Shown here: in pieces, positions 8,480 through 16,442 of the stretch
Position numbering within the stretch: the first letter of the stretch is position 1
Layout of the letters: the number at the start of each line of letters is the position of its first letter
Origin: Kocuria soli
Lineage (GTDB): Bacteria > Actinomycetota > Actinomycetes > Actinomycetales > Micrococcaceae
Assembly: GCF_003797835.1 (NCBI RefSeq)
Contig: NZ_RKMF01000006.1
Coordinates: 124,001-188,000, forward strand
Length of the DNA stretch: 64,000 nucleotides
Reading direction: 5' to 3'
Program-made: the position numbers and the translations under genes
Notes under the pieces: model-generated
What the model saw: only the letters and a program-made list of their open reading frames with translations
Told to the model about the DNA's origin: nothing
The model's database searches: none

Positions 8480-9934
8480 ATGGCAGTCTTCGAATCCACC
8501 GAACACATCGGCCATCCGGCAGACAGGGTCTTCCAGTGGCATCGGCGCCCCGGAGCGCTGACGAGGTTGAGCCCGGAATGGGCGCAGAGCGTCCTCGAGG
8601 AGTCCTACCCGCCGCTGGCCCCCGGCGCGCGCGCCCGGCTCAGGACCTCGGTCCCCGGAACCGCGGGCACCGTTCGCGTACCCTTCGTCGCCGAGCACGA
8701 CGACGGCCCGACCCCTCGATCCTTCGTCGACCGTATGGTCAAGGGGCCGCTGAAGTCCTGGACACACACGCACGTGTTCGACGGGGAGCAGTCCTGTGTG
8801 GTGCGTGATCGGGTGGAGTATGAGGTGCTCCCAGGGCGCCTGGGCGGTGACAGGAACGCTCTGGGGAAGTACGCCGGGCGCTTCACCGACCGCGCCGTGC
8901 AGTCGATGCTGACCAAGACTTTTGCCGACCGCACCGCGCAGTTGCGTGCCGACCTGGACTTCCACGCGGCCTTGGCGGAACGCTCCGACCGGCGGTTGAA
9001 CATCCTGATCGGCGGCGCTTCGGGGCTTGTCGGATCGCAGGTTGCCGCATTGCTGTCCACGGGCGGTCACAGTGTCCGTCGGCTGGTCCGGGGCGAACCG
9101 CAGCGCGCAGACGAAGTCCGGTGGGATCCCGCCCGGGGTCAATTGGAGGCTTCCGCCGTTGCCTGGGCGGACGTCGTCGTCCACCTGGGTGGAGCTTCGA
9201 TCGCCACCCGATTCACGCCGAAGAACAAGCAGAAGATCCTGTCCTCGCGGGTGGACAGTACCGATCTGATCGTCCGTACCTGCGCGGCCCTTCCCTCCGA
9301 CGAACGCCCCGAGGCCTTCGTGTGTGCCTCCGCGGTGGGTGCTTACGGTGCCGACTGCGGCGACCGGGTGCTGACGGAGGAGGAGCCCTACGGGGAAGGA
9401 TTCCTGGCCGAGGTCTGCCGGGAATGGGAGGCTCGGGCCGCTGCGGTGGAGAACCTGGGGATGCGCCGGGTCTCGGTGCGGACGGGGCTGGTGCTCACGT
9501 CGCTGGGCGGTCTGCTGCGCGTCCAGCTCCCGCTCTACCTGGCGGGCATGGGCGGTCCGGTGGGCGGTGGACGCCAATGGCAGTCATGGATCTCCCTGGA
9601 CGACCTGGTACGCATTTACGCCACGGTGGTGGTCGACGGCGCCGTGACCGGCCCGGTCAACGCCGTGGCTCCGCATCCGGTGCGACAGTCCCAGTTCGCC
9701 GCCGAGCTGGCGCGGACGCTGCACCGCCCCGCCGTCGTTCCGGTTCCCCGCGTTGCGCCCGCGGTGTTGCTGGGGCAAGAGGGTGCCAAGGAGTTGGCGT
9801 TGGCCAATCAACGCGTGGCACCGACTGTGCTGGAGGCCGCGGGCTTCAGCTTCCGCCACCCGGACCTGCGCGATGCGCTGACCTGGACCCTGCCGCCGCG
9901 GGGGCCGGCTGACCCGGAATCGGCGCGGGCGTGA
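8480..9934 (+). CDS. TIGR01777-family NAD-dependent epimerase with N-terminal SRPBCC domain
   Basis: A 484-residue fusion. Residues 1-165 look like a SRPBCC/cyclase-type ligand-binding domain (FESTEHIGHPADRVFQW at the start). Residues 174-480 are an SDR-fold epimerase: NILIGGASGLVGSQVAALL is the Rossmann GGxxGxxG loop, with VHLGGASIATRFTPKNK and a YGEGFLAEVCREWE segment typical of the YfcH/SDR39U1 group. The substrate is unknown. The fused SRPBCC-YfcH form is common in actinobacteria. It starts 17 bp after the CYTH-CHAD stop. Confidence 0.85.
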   Translation: MAVFESTEHIGHPADRVFQWHRRPGALTRLSPEWAQSVLEESYPPLAPGARARLRTSVPGTAGTVRVPFVAEHDDGPTPRSFVDRMVKGPLKSWTHTHVFDGEQSCVVRDRVEYEVLPGRLGGDRNALGKYAGRFTDRAVQSMLTKTFADRTAQLRADLDFHAALAERSDRRLNILIGGASGLVGSQVAALLSTGGHSVRRLVRGEPQRADEVRWDPARGQLEASAVAWADVVVHLGGASIATRFTPKNKQKILSSRVDSTDLIVRTCAALPSDERPEAFVCASAVGAYGADCGDRVLTEEEPYGEGFLAEVCREWEARAAAVENLGMRRVSVRTGLVLTSLGGLLRVQLPLYLAGMGGPVGGGRQWQSWISLDDLVRIYATVVVDGAVTGPVNAVAPHPVRQSQFAAELARTLHRPAVVPVPRVAPAVLLGQEGAKELALANQRVAPTVLEAAGFSFRHPDLRDALTWTLPPRGPADPESARA

Positions 9935-9953
9935 AGGCGTGAGGCGGAACGCG

Positions 9954-10667
9954 ATGGCCAAGCACAGCAGCAAGCGTTCACCCGATGGCAAGCGGGTGCG
10001 CCGAGTCCGGCCACGCCTGGCTCTCCGGACGCCATTCTCTACGCAGCGTTCGACGCAGCAGGAGGTGCTGCGGGGCGCGGAGAATGTGTTGGCCGAGGTG
10101 GAACGAAGCACCGGGCTGCGAGCGGTCAAGCTCGTGGACCTTCGGCGGGGAGCCCGTGGGGGATCCATGGTGGTCGTGGAGGTCGAAAGCACCAGGTCCG
10201 GTGCCGATGCCGCCCCGGATTGGTACGTGGTCGGGCTGAACGCCGAGGGGCGGGTGGTCTCCTGCACGCTGACGCAGCGGCCCTCCCTGGAATCGGGTGC
10301 AACATCGGACGCACCGTTGGACGCAATGGGGGTGGTTCACCCGGCCCTGCCCGTGGAGCTTGGTCTGCGTGCAGACCTGGCCCGCAGAGACCTCCGGACG
10401 GCGCGGGGGCTTGGTCAGGAACGGGATGACGGCGCCCACCAGGGCCAGGACACCGATCACGGTGAAGGCCGTGGTGTAGCTGGACGAACCGATCAGCCAA
10501 GACGCGATCAACGGCCCGGCAACACCGCCGATGGACCATCCCACCAGCATGAGCCGGTAGATGCCGCCGGCGTTGGTCATGCCGAAGAACTTGCCGGCGG
10601 TGGACGGCATGGTTCCGAAACCGCCGCCGTAGCACGTGTAGATCACCGCGGCCAGGACGCTCCTTGA
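9954..10667 (+). pseudogene. chimeric ORF, 5' part possibly GvpO-like, 3' part antisense to an MFS remnant
   Basis: The first 110 residues look genuine: a basic start, then a domain with EVLRGAENVLAEVERSTG, MVVVEVES and DWYVVGLNAEGRVVSCTLTQR. This weakly recalls the gas-vesicle accessory protein GvpO (low certainty). From about base 10350 the frame runs through DNA whose opposite strand encodes a transporter fragment, so the C-terminal half is not the original protein. The most likely history is loss of the 3' end in a rearrangement that also cut the transporter gene. The ATG at 9954 follows GAGGCGGAA. Confidence 0.5.
10370..10661 (-). pseudogene. C-terminal remnant of an MFS (OFA-type) transporter
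   Basis: On the minus strand the frame encodes VIYTCYGGGFGTMPSTAGKF, then GIYRLMLVGWSIGGVAGPLI and YTTAFTVIGVLALVGAVIPF, ending in TKPPRRPEVSA. These are the last membrane helices of an oxalate/formate-antiporter-like MFS protein. Everything N-terminal is missing. Homology stops at 10661, right beside the copper-operon promoter. It is a dead fragment. Confidence 0.75.
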
Positions 10668-10692
10668 CCTATACCTATAGGGGGTATAGGTT
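10664..10692 (+). promoter_or_regulatory. copper-responsive promoter with CsoR-type operator
   Basis: CCTATACC (10668-10675) and GGTATAGG (10683-10690) form a perfect 8-bp inverted repeat around a 7-bp centre. This is the G-tract/TATA palindrome expected for CsoR repressors. It overlaps a promoter: TTGACC (10664-10669), 17 bp, then TAGGTT (10687-10692). CsoR leaves DNA when it binds Cu(I), so the operon below should be copper-induced. No csoR gene is in the window. Confidence 0.75.
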
Positions 10693-10727
10693 TGATGTGA
10701 TTCGTTCGAGAGAAAGGCCGGAAGACC

Positions 10728-10946
10728 ATGGCAACCACCAGCGATTATCAGGTGACCGGGATGACCTGTGGGCACTGCGAAGCGGCAGTCCGTGAGGAAG
10801 TGTCCGGGATTGCAGGGGTGACGGGCATCGATGTCAGCGCAGAGACGGGTGAACTCACCATCACCTCGGAACAGCCGCTTGCCGACGCCGAGGTAATCTC
10901 CGCCGTGGAAGAAGCCGGGTACTCCGCAGTCCCCAGGCAGGCGTGA
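10728..10946 (+). CDS. copZ: copper chaperone, HMA domain
   Basis: A 72-residue Atx1-like protein. The metal loop MTCGHC (residues 12-17, ligands C14 and C17) and the fold pattern VxGMTCGHCEAAVREEVSGI ... VTGIDVSAETGELTI are canonical. It carries Cu(I) in the cytosol to P-type ATPases. It is the first gene behind the copper-type operator, and its stop lies just before the next ATG. Confidence 0.93.
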   Translation: MATTSDYQVTGMTCGHCEAAVREEVSGIAGVTGIDVSAETGELTITSEQPLADAEVISAVEEAGYSAVPRQA

Positions 10947-10951
10947 GACCC

Positions 10952-11551
10952 ATGGCGACGAACCTGCGAATGACCCTGGCTGGAGCAGCAGTGGTTGGAA
11001 CGATCGCACTGGTCGGCTGCGGGGACGGTGGGTCCTCCCCGCAGGGAGAGGAGTCGGCGTCGTCGAGCTCTTCGTCTGCCCACGCCGGGCACGGGGGCGC
11101 GACCGAACAGGAGTCCATGGACCATCCCATGGACGGTGGCCCGGTGCCTGCAGGAATGACCGAGGCCTCCGACCCCAAATACCCGGTGGGCAGCCACGTG
11201 ACTCTGACGGCAGATCACATGGAGGGGATGGACGGAGCGTCGGCCACGATCGTGGGTGCTTATGACACCTACACCTATGCGGTGGATTACACGCCGACCT
11301 CCGGCGGCGATCCGGTCACGGACCACAAATGGGTGGTGCAGGAGGAACTCGAGGAAGCCGGTGACCAACGCTTGGCCGATGGCAGCGAAGTGACGTTGAC
11401 GGCTGATCACATGGACGGGATGGAGGGTGCTCAGGCTACCATCGCTTCCTCGACGGACGAGACGGTATACGTCGTGGATTACGAAGCCGACGGCATGACC
11501 ATGACCAATCACAAATGGGTGGTCGAGAGCGAGATCGAACCGGCGCACTGA
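10952..11551 (+). CDS. YdhK-family lipoprotein with two DUF1541 repeats
   Basis: A 199-residue exported lipoprotein with a signal peptide and lipobox L-V-G-C (C23). A Ser/His/Gly-rich spacer with HAGHGG and MDHPMDGG follows. Two tandem YdhK (DUF1541) domains come next, each with VTLTADHM-(E/D)GM-(D/E)GA-ATI and (T/D)HKWVV. YdhK proteins are metal-linked extracellular proteins usually encoded near copper or heavy-metal ATPases; a copper-binding role is inferred from this location and the His/Met content. The ATG at 10952 is preferred over a GTG at 10943 that overlaps the copZ stop. Confidence 0.85.
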   Translation: MATNLRMTLAGAAVVGTIALVGCGDGGSSPQGEESASSSSSSAHAGHGGATEQESMDHPMDGGPVPAGMTEASDPKYPVGSHVTLTADHMEGMDGASATIVGAYDTYTYAVDYTPTSGGDPVTDHKWVVQEELEEAGDQRLADGSEVTLTADHMDGMEGAQATIASSTDETVYVVDYEADGMTMTNHKWVVESEIEPAH

Positions 11552-11628
11552 CCTCGAGAACGAGGTCTGACCAGTGCCGGCCCCGAGCCCACGCACGGGT
11601 TCGACTACGGCTGAAAGGCATCAGCAAG

Positions 11629-13635
11629 ATGAACGGCGGACACGAAGGCCATTCCGGACATGCCGACCACGTCGGGCAGTTCCGGCGAATGTTCTGGATC
11701 ATGCTCGCGTTGGCTGTTCCCACGGTCGGTTTCAATCACATGTTCGCCCACCTCATTGGCTACGACCTCCCCCAAGGGAGCTGGGTTTCCTGGGTTTCAC
11801 CTCTCGTGGGGACCCTCATGTACTTCTGGGGTGGGCGGCCGTTCCTCTCAGGGGGCTGGAGCGAACTGAAGGCGCGCAAGCCGGGGATGATGCTGCTCAT
11901 CGCCCTGGCCATCACGGTGGCTTTCGTGGCCTCCTGGGGTTCGACCCTCGGCATTCTGGGGGCGGAACTGAACTTCTGGTGGGAACTCGCCCTCCTAGTG
12001 GTCATCATGCTGCTGGGTCACTGGATCGAGATGCGGTCCTTGGCCCAGACCAGTTCGGCTCTGGATTCCCTCGCGGCATTGCTTCCGGACGAAGCCGAGA
12101 AGGTGGATGGCGACGACGTCGTCACAGTGGCCCCCTCAGACCTGCTGGTCGGGGACGTTGTGATCATCCGCCCCGGTGCGTCGGTACCGGCTGATGGGCG
12201 CATCGTGGACGGACGGGCCGCCATGGATGAGTCCATGGTCACCGGTGAGTCTCGGACCGTGCGGCGTGAGATCGGCGACGACGTCGTGGCGGGGACAGTT
12301 GCCACCGACTCCGGACTGCGGGTCGAGGTCACGGCCACCGGAGACGACACCACTTTGGCGGGAATTCAGAAACTGGTGGTCGACGCGCAGTCCTCGTCCT
12401 CGCGCGCGCAGCGGATTGCGGACAGAGCTGCCGCCCTTTTGTTCTGGTATGCCCTCGGGGCTGCCGTGATCACCGCAGCGGTCTGGTCGGTCCTGGGCAC
12501 GCCGGACAGCGCGGTCGTTCGGACGATCACGGTCCTGGTGATTGCCTGTCCTCACGCCCTGGGCCTGGCCATTCCCCTGGTGGTCTCCATCGCCACCGAA
12601 CGCGCTGCCCGAGGGGGAGTGTTGATCAAAGACCGGCTTGCACTGGAGTCGATGCGCACGGTGGACACCGTGCTGTTCGACAAGACCGGCACCCTCACCA
12701 AGGGGGAGCCAGCGGTGACTGGAGTCGACCCGGCCGATGACAGCGACCGCATTCTGGCTCTCGCGGCCGCGGCGGAAGAAGGAAGCGAACATCCGCTGGC
12801 CCGTGCGATCGTGGGGACTGCCGGGGCCCGCCAGCTCAAGGTACCCGCATCAGAGGGCTTTTCCTCGGCGCCAGCCGTTGGGGTCAAGGCCACGGTTGAC
12901 GGTCAGGTGGTGGAGGTCGGTGGACCGCACCTCCTGGAGCAACACAATCTGCAAGAACGGGCCGTGGCGGATCAGTGGCGGGCGGAAGGCGCGATCATCC
13001 TGCACGTGGTGGTGGACGGGCAAGTGATCGGTGCGTTGCGGCTGACAGATGAGGTGCGTTCCGAGTCGAGGGACGCTGTCGATGCCCTCCATGCCGCGGG
13101 GATCCAGGTGGTCATGATCACCGGGGACGCCGAAGCCGTGGCGAACACCGTGGCGAGGGATCTGGAGATCGACCGTGTCTTCGCCGGTGTGCGACCGGAG
13201 GACAAAGCGGCCAAGGTCCAGAAGCTGCAGGGGGAAGGGCACAGGGTCGCGATGGTCGGCGACGGCGTCAACGATGCTCCCGCACTGGCCCAGGCCGACG
13301 TCGGTGTCGCCATCGGTGCCGGGACGGACGTGGCGATCGCGTCCGCGGGCGTGGTCCTGGCGTCTTCAGATCCCCGGTCCGTGCTGTCCGTGATCGAGTT
13401 GTCGCACCGCACCTACCGCAAGATGAAGCAGAACCTGTGGTGGGCTGCCGGATACAACCTGGTCGCGGTTCCGCTGGCGGCCGGTGTGCTGGCGCCGGTG
13501 GGTTTCGTCCTCCCCATGAGCGTGGGGGCGATACTGATGTCAGCCTCCACCGTCGTGGTCGCGTTGAACGCGCAGCTGTTGCGTCGCCTGGACCTGCGAC
13601 CGGAGGCGAGCACGGAGTCGTTCCTGAATCGCTGA
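11629..13635 (+). CDS. copB: copper-translocating P-type ATPase, CopB-like
   Basis: A 668-residue P1B ATPase. It has no N-terminal HMA domain but a His-rich start (HEGHSGHADH). The intramembrane motif is CPH (C307), typical of the CopB subgroup rather than CPC. Other motifs are TGES (about residue 205), the phosphorylation site DKTGT (D351), HP in EGSEHPLA, and GDGVNDAP (about 544). Eight membrane helices are expected. It exports copper from the cytosol and is the third gene of the copper operon. The ATG follows GAAAGG. The frame extends upstream to 11515, overlapping ydhK; that start is rejected. Confidence 0.93.
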   Translation: MNGGHEGHSGHADHVGQFRRMFWIMLALAVPTVGFNHMFAHLIGYDLPQGSWVSWVSPLVGTLMYFWGGRPFLSGGWSELKARKPGMMLLIALAITVAFVASWGSTLGILGAELNFWWELALLVVIMLLGHWIEMRSLAQTSSALDSLAALLPDEAEKVDGDDVVTVAPSDLLVGDVVIIRPGASVPADGRIVDGRAAMDESMVTGESRTVRREIGDDVVAGTVATDSGLRVEVTATGDDTTLAGIQKLVVDAQSSSSRAQRIADRAAALLFWYALGAAVITAAVWSVLGTPDSAVVRTITVLVIACPHALGLAIPLVVSIATERAARGGVLIKDRLALESMRTVDTVLFDKTGTLTKGEPAVTGVDPADDSDRILALAAAAEEGSEHPLARAIVGTAGARQLKVPASEGFSSAPAVGVKATVDGQVVEVGGPHLLEQHNLQERAVADQWRAEGAIILHVVVDGQVIGALRLTDEVRSESRDAVDALHAAGIQVVMITGDAEAVANTVARDLEIDRVFAGVRPEDKAAKVQKLQGEGHRVAMVGDGVNDAPALAQADVGVAIGAGTDVAIASAGVVLASSDPRSVLSVIELSHRTYRKMKQNLWWAAGYNLVAVPLAAGVLAPVGFVLPMSVGAILMSASTVVVALNAQLLRRLDLRPEASTESFLNR

Positions 13636-13646
13636 CGGAAGCCGCC

Positions 13647-14231
13647 CTACAGGTCCCGCAGGTGTTTGGCCGGGATACCGCCGACCACGGTGTTCGGGGC
13701 GACGTCCTTTGTCACGACGGAACCCGCACCAACCACGGCGTTCTCGCCCACGGTCACTCCGGGGCAGATGGTGGCACCGGCTCCGATCCAGGCATTGCGG
13801 CCGATGTGCACGCCGGCGGTGATCACGCTGCGGCGTGCAATCGGATCGGGGTCGTGGTTCACGGACAGGATGGTCACGCGCGGGGCGATCAGGGCGTCGT
13901 CGTCAATGGTGATACCGCCCAGGTCGACGAAGAAGCAGTCGGCGTTGACGAAGGCGCGCTCGCCGATCGTGATGTGTCGGCCGAAGTCCGATCGGAAGGG
14001 GAGAGCAACGGAGGCGCTTTCCGGTATGCGCTTGCCCGTGATCTCTCCCAGCATGGTGCGGATTTCTGCGGGGGAGCGGTAGCCGGTGTTCAACTCCGCC
14101 AGGATCTTGGCGTTGTCCTGCACGATCTGGTCCACCAGGCGGAAGGACGGATGGTGGAAATCGACGAAGCCACCGGCCAGGCAGCGATCCAGGACGTCGT
14201 TGTCATCCATGGGGTCGGGGGTGGAGGTCAT
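13647..14231 (-). CDS. hexapeptide-repeat sugar O-acetyltransferase (Maa/LacA family)
   Basis: A 194-residue left-handed beta-helix acetyltransferase. It has an N-terminal Mac domain (FRLVDQIVQDNAKILAELN), then hexapeptide repeats with GRHITIGERAFVN, SVNHDPDPIARR (the catalytic-His loop), IGAGATICPGVTVGENAVVG and the common ending TVVGGIPAKHLRDL. It transfers acetyl from acetyl-CoA to maltose- or galactoside-like sugars; the real acceptor is not known. It converges on copB with 11 bp between stops. The ATG at 14231 is chosen over an in-frame GTG at 14240. Confidence 0.88.
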   Translation of the reverse strand: MTSTPDPMDDNDVLDRCLAGGFVDFHHPSFRLVDQIVQDNAKILAELNTGYRSPAEIRTMLGEITGKRIPESASVALPFRSDFGRHITIGERAFVNADCFFVDLGGITIDDDALIAPRVTILSVNHDPDPIARRSVITAGVHIGRNAWIGAGATICPGVTVGENAVVGAGSVVTKDVAPNTVVGGIPAKHLRDL

Positions 14232-14369
14232 GAACTTCACCGTACCCAGAGGCGGGGTCGTGTAGGGAGGTGCTGCCGGTGCCTGGTTGAGGACGTTCGG
14301 GCGGGTGTTGGATGGCGGTGGAAGCCCTTGAAAGTCGTTGGCCTCGCAGAGAAGGACGGTCGCGCCGGT

Positions 14370-15125
14370 ATGAGTACGAACGCTGAACGTGAGATCTCAC
14401 GGATTCTGATCACGGGATCGGCTGACGGTTTGGGGCTGGGCGCTGCTGAGCGTGCCCTGGAGTCGGGGCACGAGGTGATCGTCGACGTGCGCAACGAAAG
14501 GCGCCGGTCAGCGGTAGAGGACCTGGTGGCCCGCGGCGCACGGGTTGTGGTCGGTGATCTCGCTGATCTGGACCAGATGCGGGAGCTGGCCGAGCAAGCC
14601 CGTGCCCTGGGGCAGGTGGATGCGGTCATTCACAACGCCGGCACCATGAACGGCTCCGCGATTCTGCCCGTCAACGTGGTGGCTCCTTACGTCCTGACAG
14701 TCTTGCTCCCGGACGCAAGGCGGCACGTGTACCTGAGCAGCAGCATGCACGTCGGTGGTCATGCCAGGTTGGAAGGCCTGGATTGGTCGGGATCGACGAC
14801 GACAGCCACGTACTCCGATGCAAAGCTTCTGGTGACCACCCTCATGGCGGGGTTGGCGCGTCGTCGGCCGGAAGTCCTCTTCAATGCCGTGGATCCCGGA
14901 TGGGTTCCCACACGCATGGGTGGGCCCTCCGCACCGGATGATCTGGACCTCGGGCATCTCACGCAGTTCTGGTTGGCCACCTCCGATGACGCCGAAGCGC
15001 TCACCACTGGCGGGTACTGGCACCACCAGCGCCGGGCCAAACCGCACGAAGCGGTGGCGGACGAGGAGCTCCAGGACCGGCTCATCGAGGTGCTGGGCAA
15101 CAACACGGGAGTTACCCTCCCATGA
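14370..15125 (+). CDS. short-chain dehydrogenase/reductase
   Basis: A 251-residue classical-fold SDR. The cofactor loop is LITGSADGLGLG (TGxxxGxG, near residue 12). IHNAG matches the NNAG structural motif. The active site is a serine in VYLSSSMHVGG with YSDAK as the YxxxK pair. The N-terminal DVRNERR after strand beta-2 suggests NADP(H) preference. The substrate is unknown. It is divergent from the acetyltransferase gene. The ATG lies behind a weak ribosome site; longer in-frame extensions run antisense through the acetyltransferase and are rejected. Confidence 0.85.
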   Translation: MSTNAEREISRILITGSADGLGLGAAERALESGHEVIVDVRNERRRSAVEDLVARGARVVVGDLADLDQMRELAEQARALGQVDAVIHNAGTMNGSAILPVNVVAPYVLTVLLPDARRHVYLSSSMHVGGHARLEGLDWSGSTTTATYSDAKLLVTTLMAGLARRRPEVLFNAVDPGWVPTRMGGPSAPDDLDLGHLTQFWLATSDDAEALTTGGYWHHQRRAKPHEAVADEELQDRLIEVLGNNTGVTLP

Positions 15126-15193
15126 GCCGCGGATGCAGACGATGTTGCGCTCACGGTCGTTGAAACCCGGGTGCCAGACACCCTCCGGACAGC

Positions 15194-15225
15194 GAAAAAC
15201 CCGGACCCACACAGAGTTCCGGGTT
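15194..15225 (-). terminator. intrinsic terminator of the tRNA-Ala gene
   Basis: Read on the minus strand, AACCCGGA and TCCGGGTT form a perfect 8-bp stem (15225-15218 and 15205-15198) with a 12-nt loop. The second arm runs straight into a run of T (complement of bases 15195-15199). It begins 28 bp after the tRNA. Confidence 0.85.
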
Positions 15226-15252
15226 GGCACTGATCTCCTGAGAGATCAATTG

Positions 15253-15325
15253 TGGAGCTAAGGGGAATCGAACCCCTGACCTTTTCATTGCGAACGAAAC
15301 GCTCTACCAACTGAGCTATAGCCCC
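15253..15325 (-). tRNA. tRNA-Ala (anticodon CGC)
   Basis: A 73-nt cloverleaf read on the minus strand. The acceptor GGGGCTA pairs with TAGCTCC and includes the G3:U70 pair that identifies alanine tRNAs. The D-arm is GCTCAGTTGGTAGAGC. The anticodon stem TTTCG/TGAAA closes the loop TTCGCAA with anticodon CGC, reading GCG codons. The T-arm is AGGGG TTCGATT CCCCT. The discriminator is A73. CCA is not encoded (the next bases are CAA). Confidence 0.96.
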
Positions 15326-15388
15326 GTGCCGCTTGTGCAGCGCGGTCCATGGTACGCCTGCCGGGGCGAACGCCCAAAGTCGGGCGTC

Positions 15389-15394
15389 TAGGGT
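15389..15394 (+). promoter_or_regulatory. -10 box of a leaderless promoter
   Basis: TAGGGT ends 6 nt before the ATG at 15401. No ribosome-binding site is present. The spacing places the transcription start at the start codon. Confidence 0.5.
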
Positions 15395-15400
15395 TGTGGC

Positions 15401-16342
15401 ATGACTGAATCCACCGAGCAGACCTCGGGCCCCCTGCTGCGCGTCGGCTACGAACCCGGGATGATGCCCGGCAAGTGGTTCGACCGTTGGCGCGAGCGCC
15501 TGCCCGGGGCCGAGCTGGTGGACCAGCAACTGGACCCCGGACTGTGGCGCGAGCACCTGGGCACCGCCGTCGACGTCTGCCTGGTCCGCCTCCCCGCGCA
15601 CCCCAAGCCGGGGCTCGAGGACCTCGAAGGTCTCCGCGGACACTTCCTTGCCATCCCGGCCTACACGGAACTCCAGGTGGTCGTGCTGCCCATCGATCAC
15701 GAACTCACCCTCTTGGACGAGGTTCCCATCGGTGAATTGGTCGACGAGTACCTGGTCCAGGACCTCTCCGACCTCCCCGAACACCGCCCCTCACCGCACG
15801 GCGCCGGGACCGACGACGACGGCGCAGTCCGCCCACCGCTGGACGCCCGGGACGACGGCGACCTGGTCGAATACGTGGCGGCGGGCACCGGGCTAGCCGT
15901 TCTGCCCATGTCGGTTGCGCGATTCCACCATCGCAAGGACCTGACCTACCGGGTGGTCCCGGACCTGCCGGGCCGCGACGTCGTCGTCGTCTGGCCACAG
16001 GACCTGGACGAGGAGAAGGAGGCGATGGTCCAGGACCTGGTGGGGGTGGTCCGCGGACGCAAGAAGGACAGTTCGCGCGGGGAGGCCACCCACTTGGCGA
16101 GCGGGAACGCCCAGGACGGCGGCAAGGAGATGGCGGCACTCAAGAAGCGGAAGCAGTCCACCAAGGCCAAACCCGGAACGGCGAAGGCCAAGCCGGGGGA
16201 GGCGCCGTCGCGAACCGCCAAAGGAACCAGCCGCGGGGACCAGCTCAAGGGCAAACGCCTGGCGGGCGGCAAGGCGCGCCGTCCCTCCGGCGGGAGGGCG
16301 GGTGGCAGGCCCCGCCGCCCCGGTGGTCGCGGGACACGTTGA
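15401..16342 (+). CDS. LysR-type substrate-binding domain protein lacking an HTH
   Basis: A 313-residue protein. Residues 10-215 match the LysR effector-binding domain (LRVGYEPGMMPGKWFDRWRERLPG at the start; YVAAGTGLAVLPMSVARF near residue 165). There is no N-terminal winged helix. The final 90 residues are an extremely basic, low-complexity Lys/Arg/Gly/Pro tail (KKRKQSTKAKPGTAKAKPG, then GGRAGGRPRRPGGRG) that could bind nucleic acid. The likely role is a regulator-like protein that senses a ligand and reaches DNA or RNA through its tail; this is inference. Start support is the leaderless promoter box. Confidence 0.75.
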   Translation: MTESTEQTSGPLLRVGYEPGMMPGKWFDRWRERLPGAELVDQQLDPGLWREHLGTAVDVCLVRLPAHPKPGLEDLEGLRGHFLAIPAYTELQVVVLPIDHELTLLDEVPIGELVDEYLVQDLSDLPEHRPSPHGAGTDDDGAVRPPLDARDDGDLVEYVAAGTGLAVLPMSVARFHHRKDLTYRVVPDLPGRDVVVVWPQDLDEEKEAMVQDLVGVVRGRKKDSSRGEATHLASGNAQDGGKEMAALKKRKQSTKAKPGTAKAKPGEAPSRTAKGTSRGDQLKGKRLAGGKARRPSGGRAGGRPRRPGGRGTR

Positions 16343-16361
16343 CCTGACACGACGCCAAGGT

Positions 16362-16406
16362 CATGCTTTGCCGCAGAATCAGCGCCTCGATCAGCGGGAA
16401 AGCATG
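16362..16406. terminator. hairpin between convergent genes
   Basis: CATGCTTTGCCGC (16362-16374) and GCGGGAAAGCATG (16394-16406) pair with a single mismatch around a 19-nt loop. The site lies between the stops of two converging genes. There is no clear T-run, so factor-independent termination is uncertain. Confidence 0.5.
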
Positions 16407-16442
16407 CTTTGGACGGTGAGCACCGGGTGACGACGGCGGAGG

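Noticed and set aside
13437-14369. N-terminal extension of the SDR gene
   Set aside because: It would run antisense through the acetyltransferase gene and the end of copB; the SDR fold starts at 14370.
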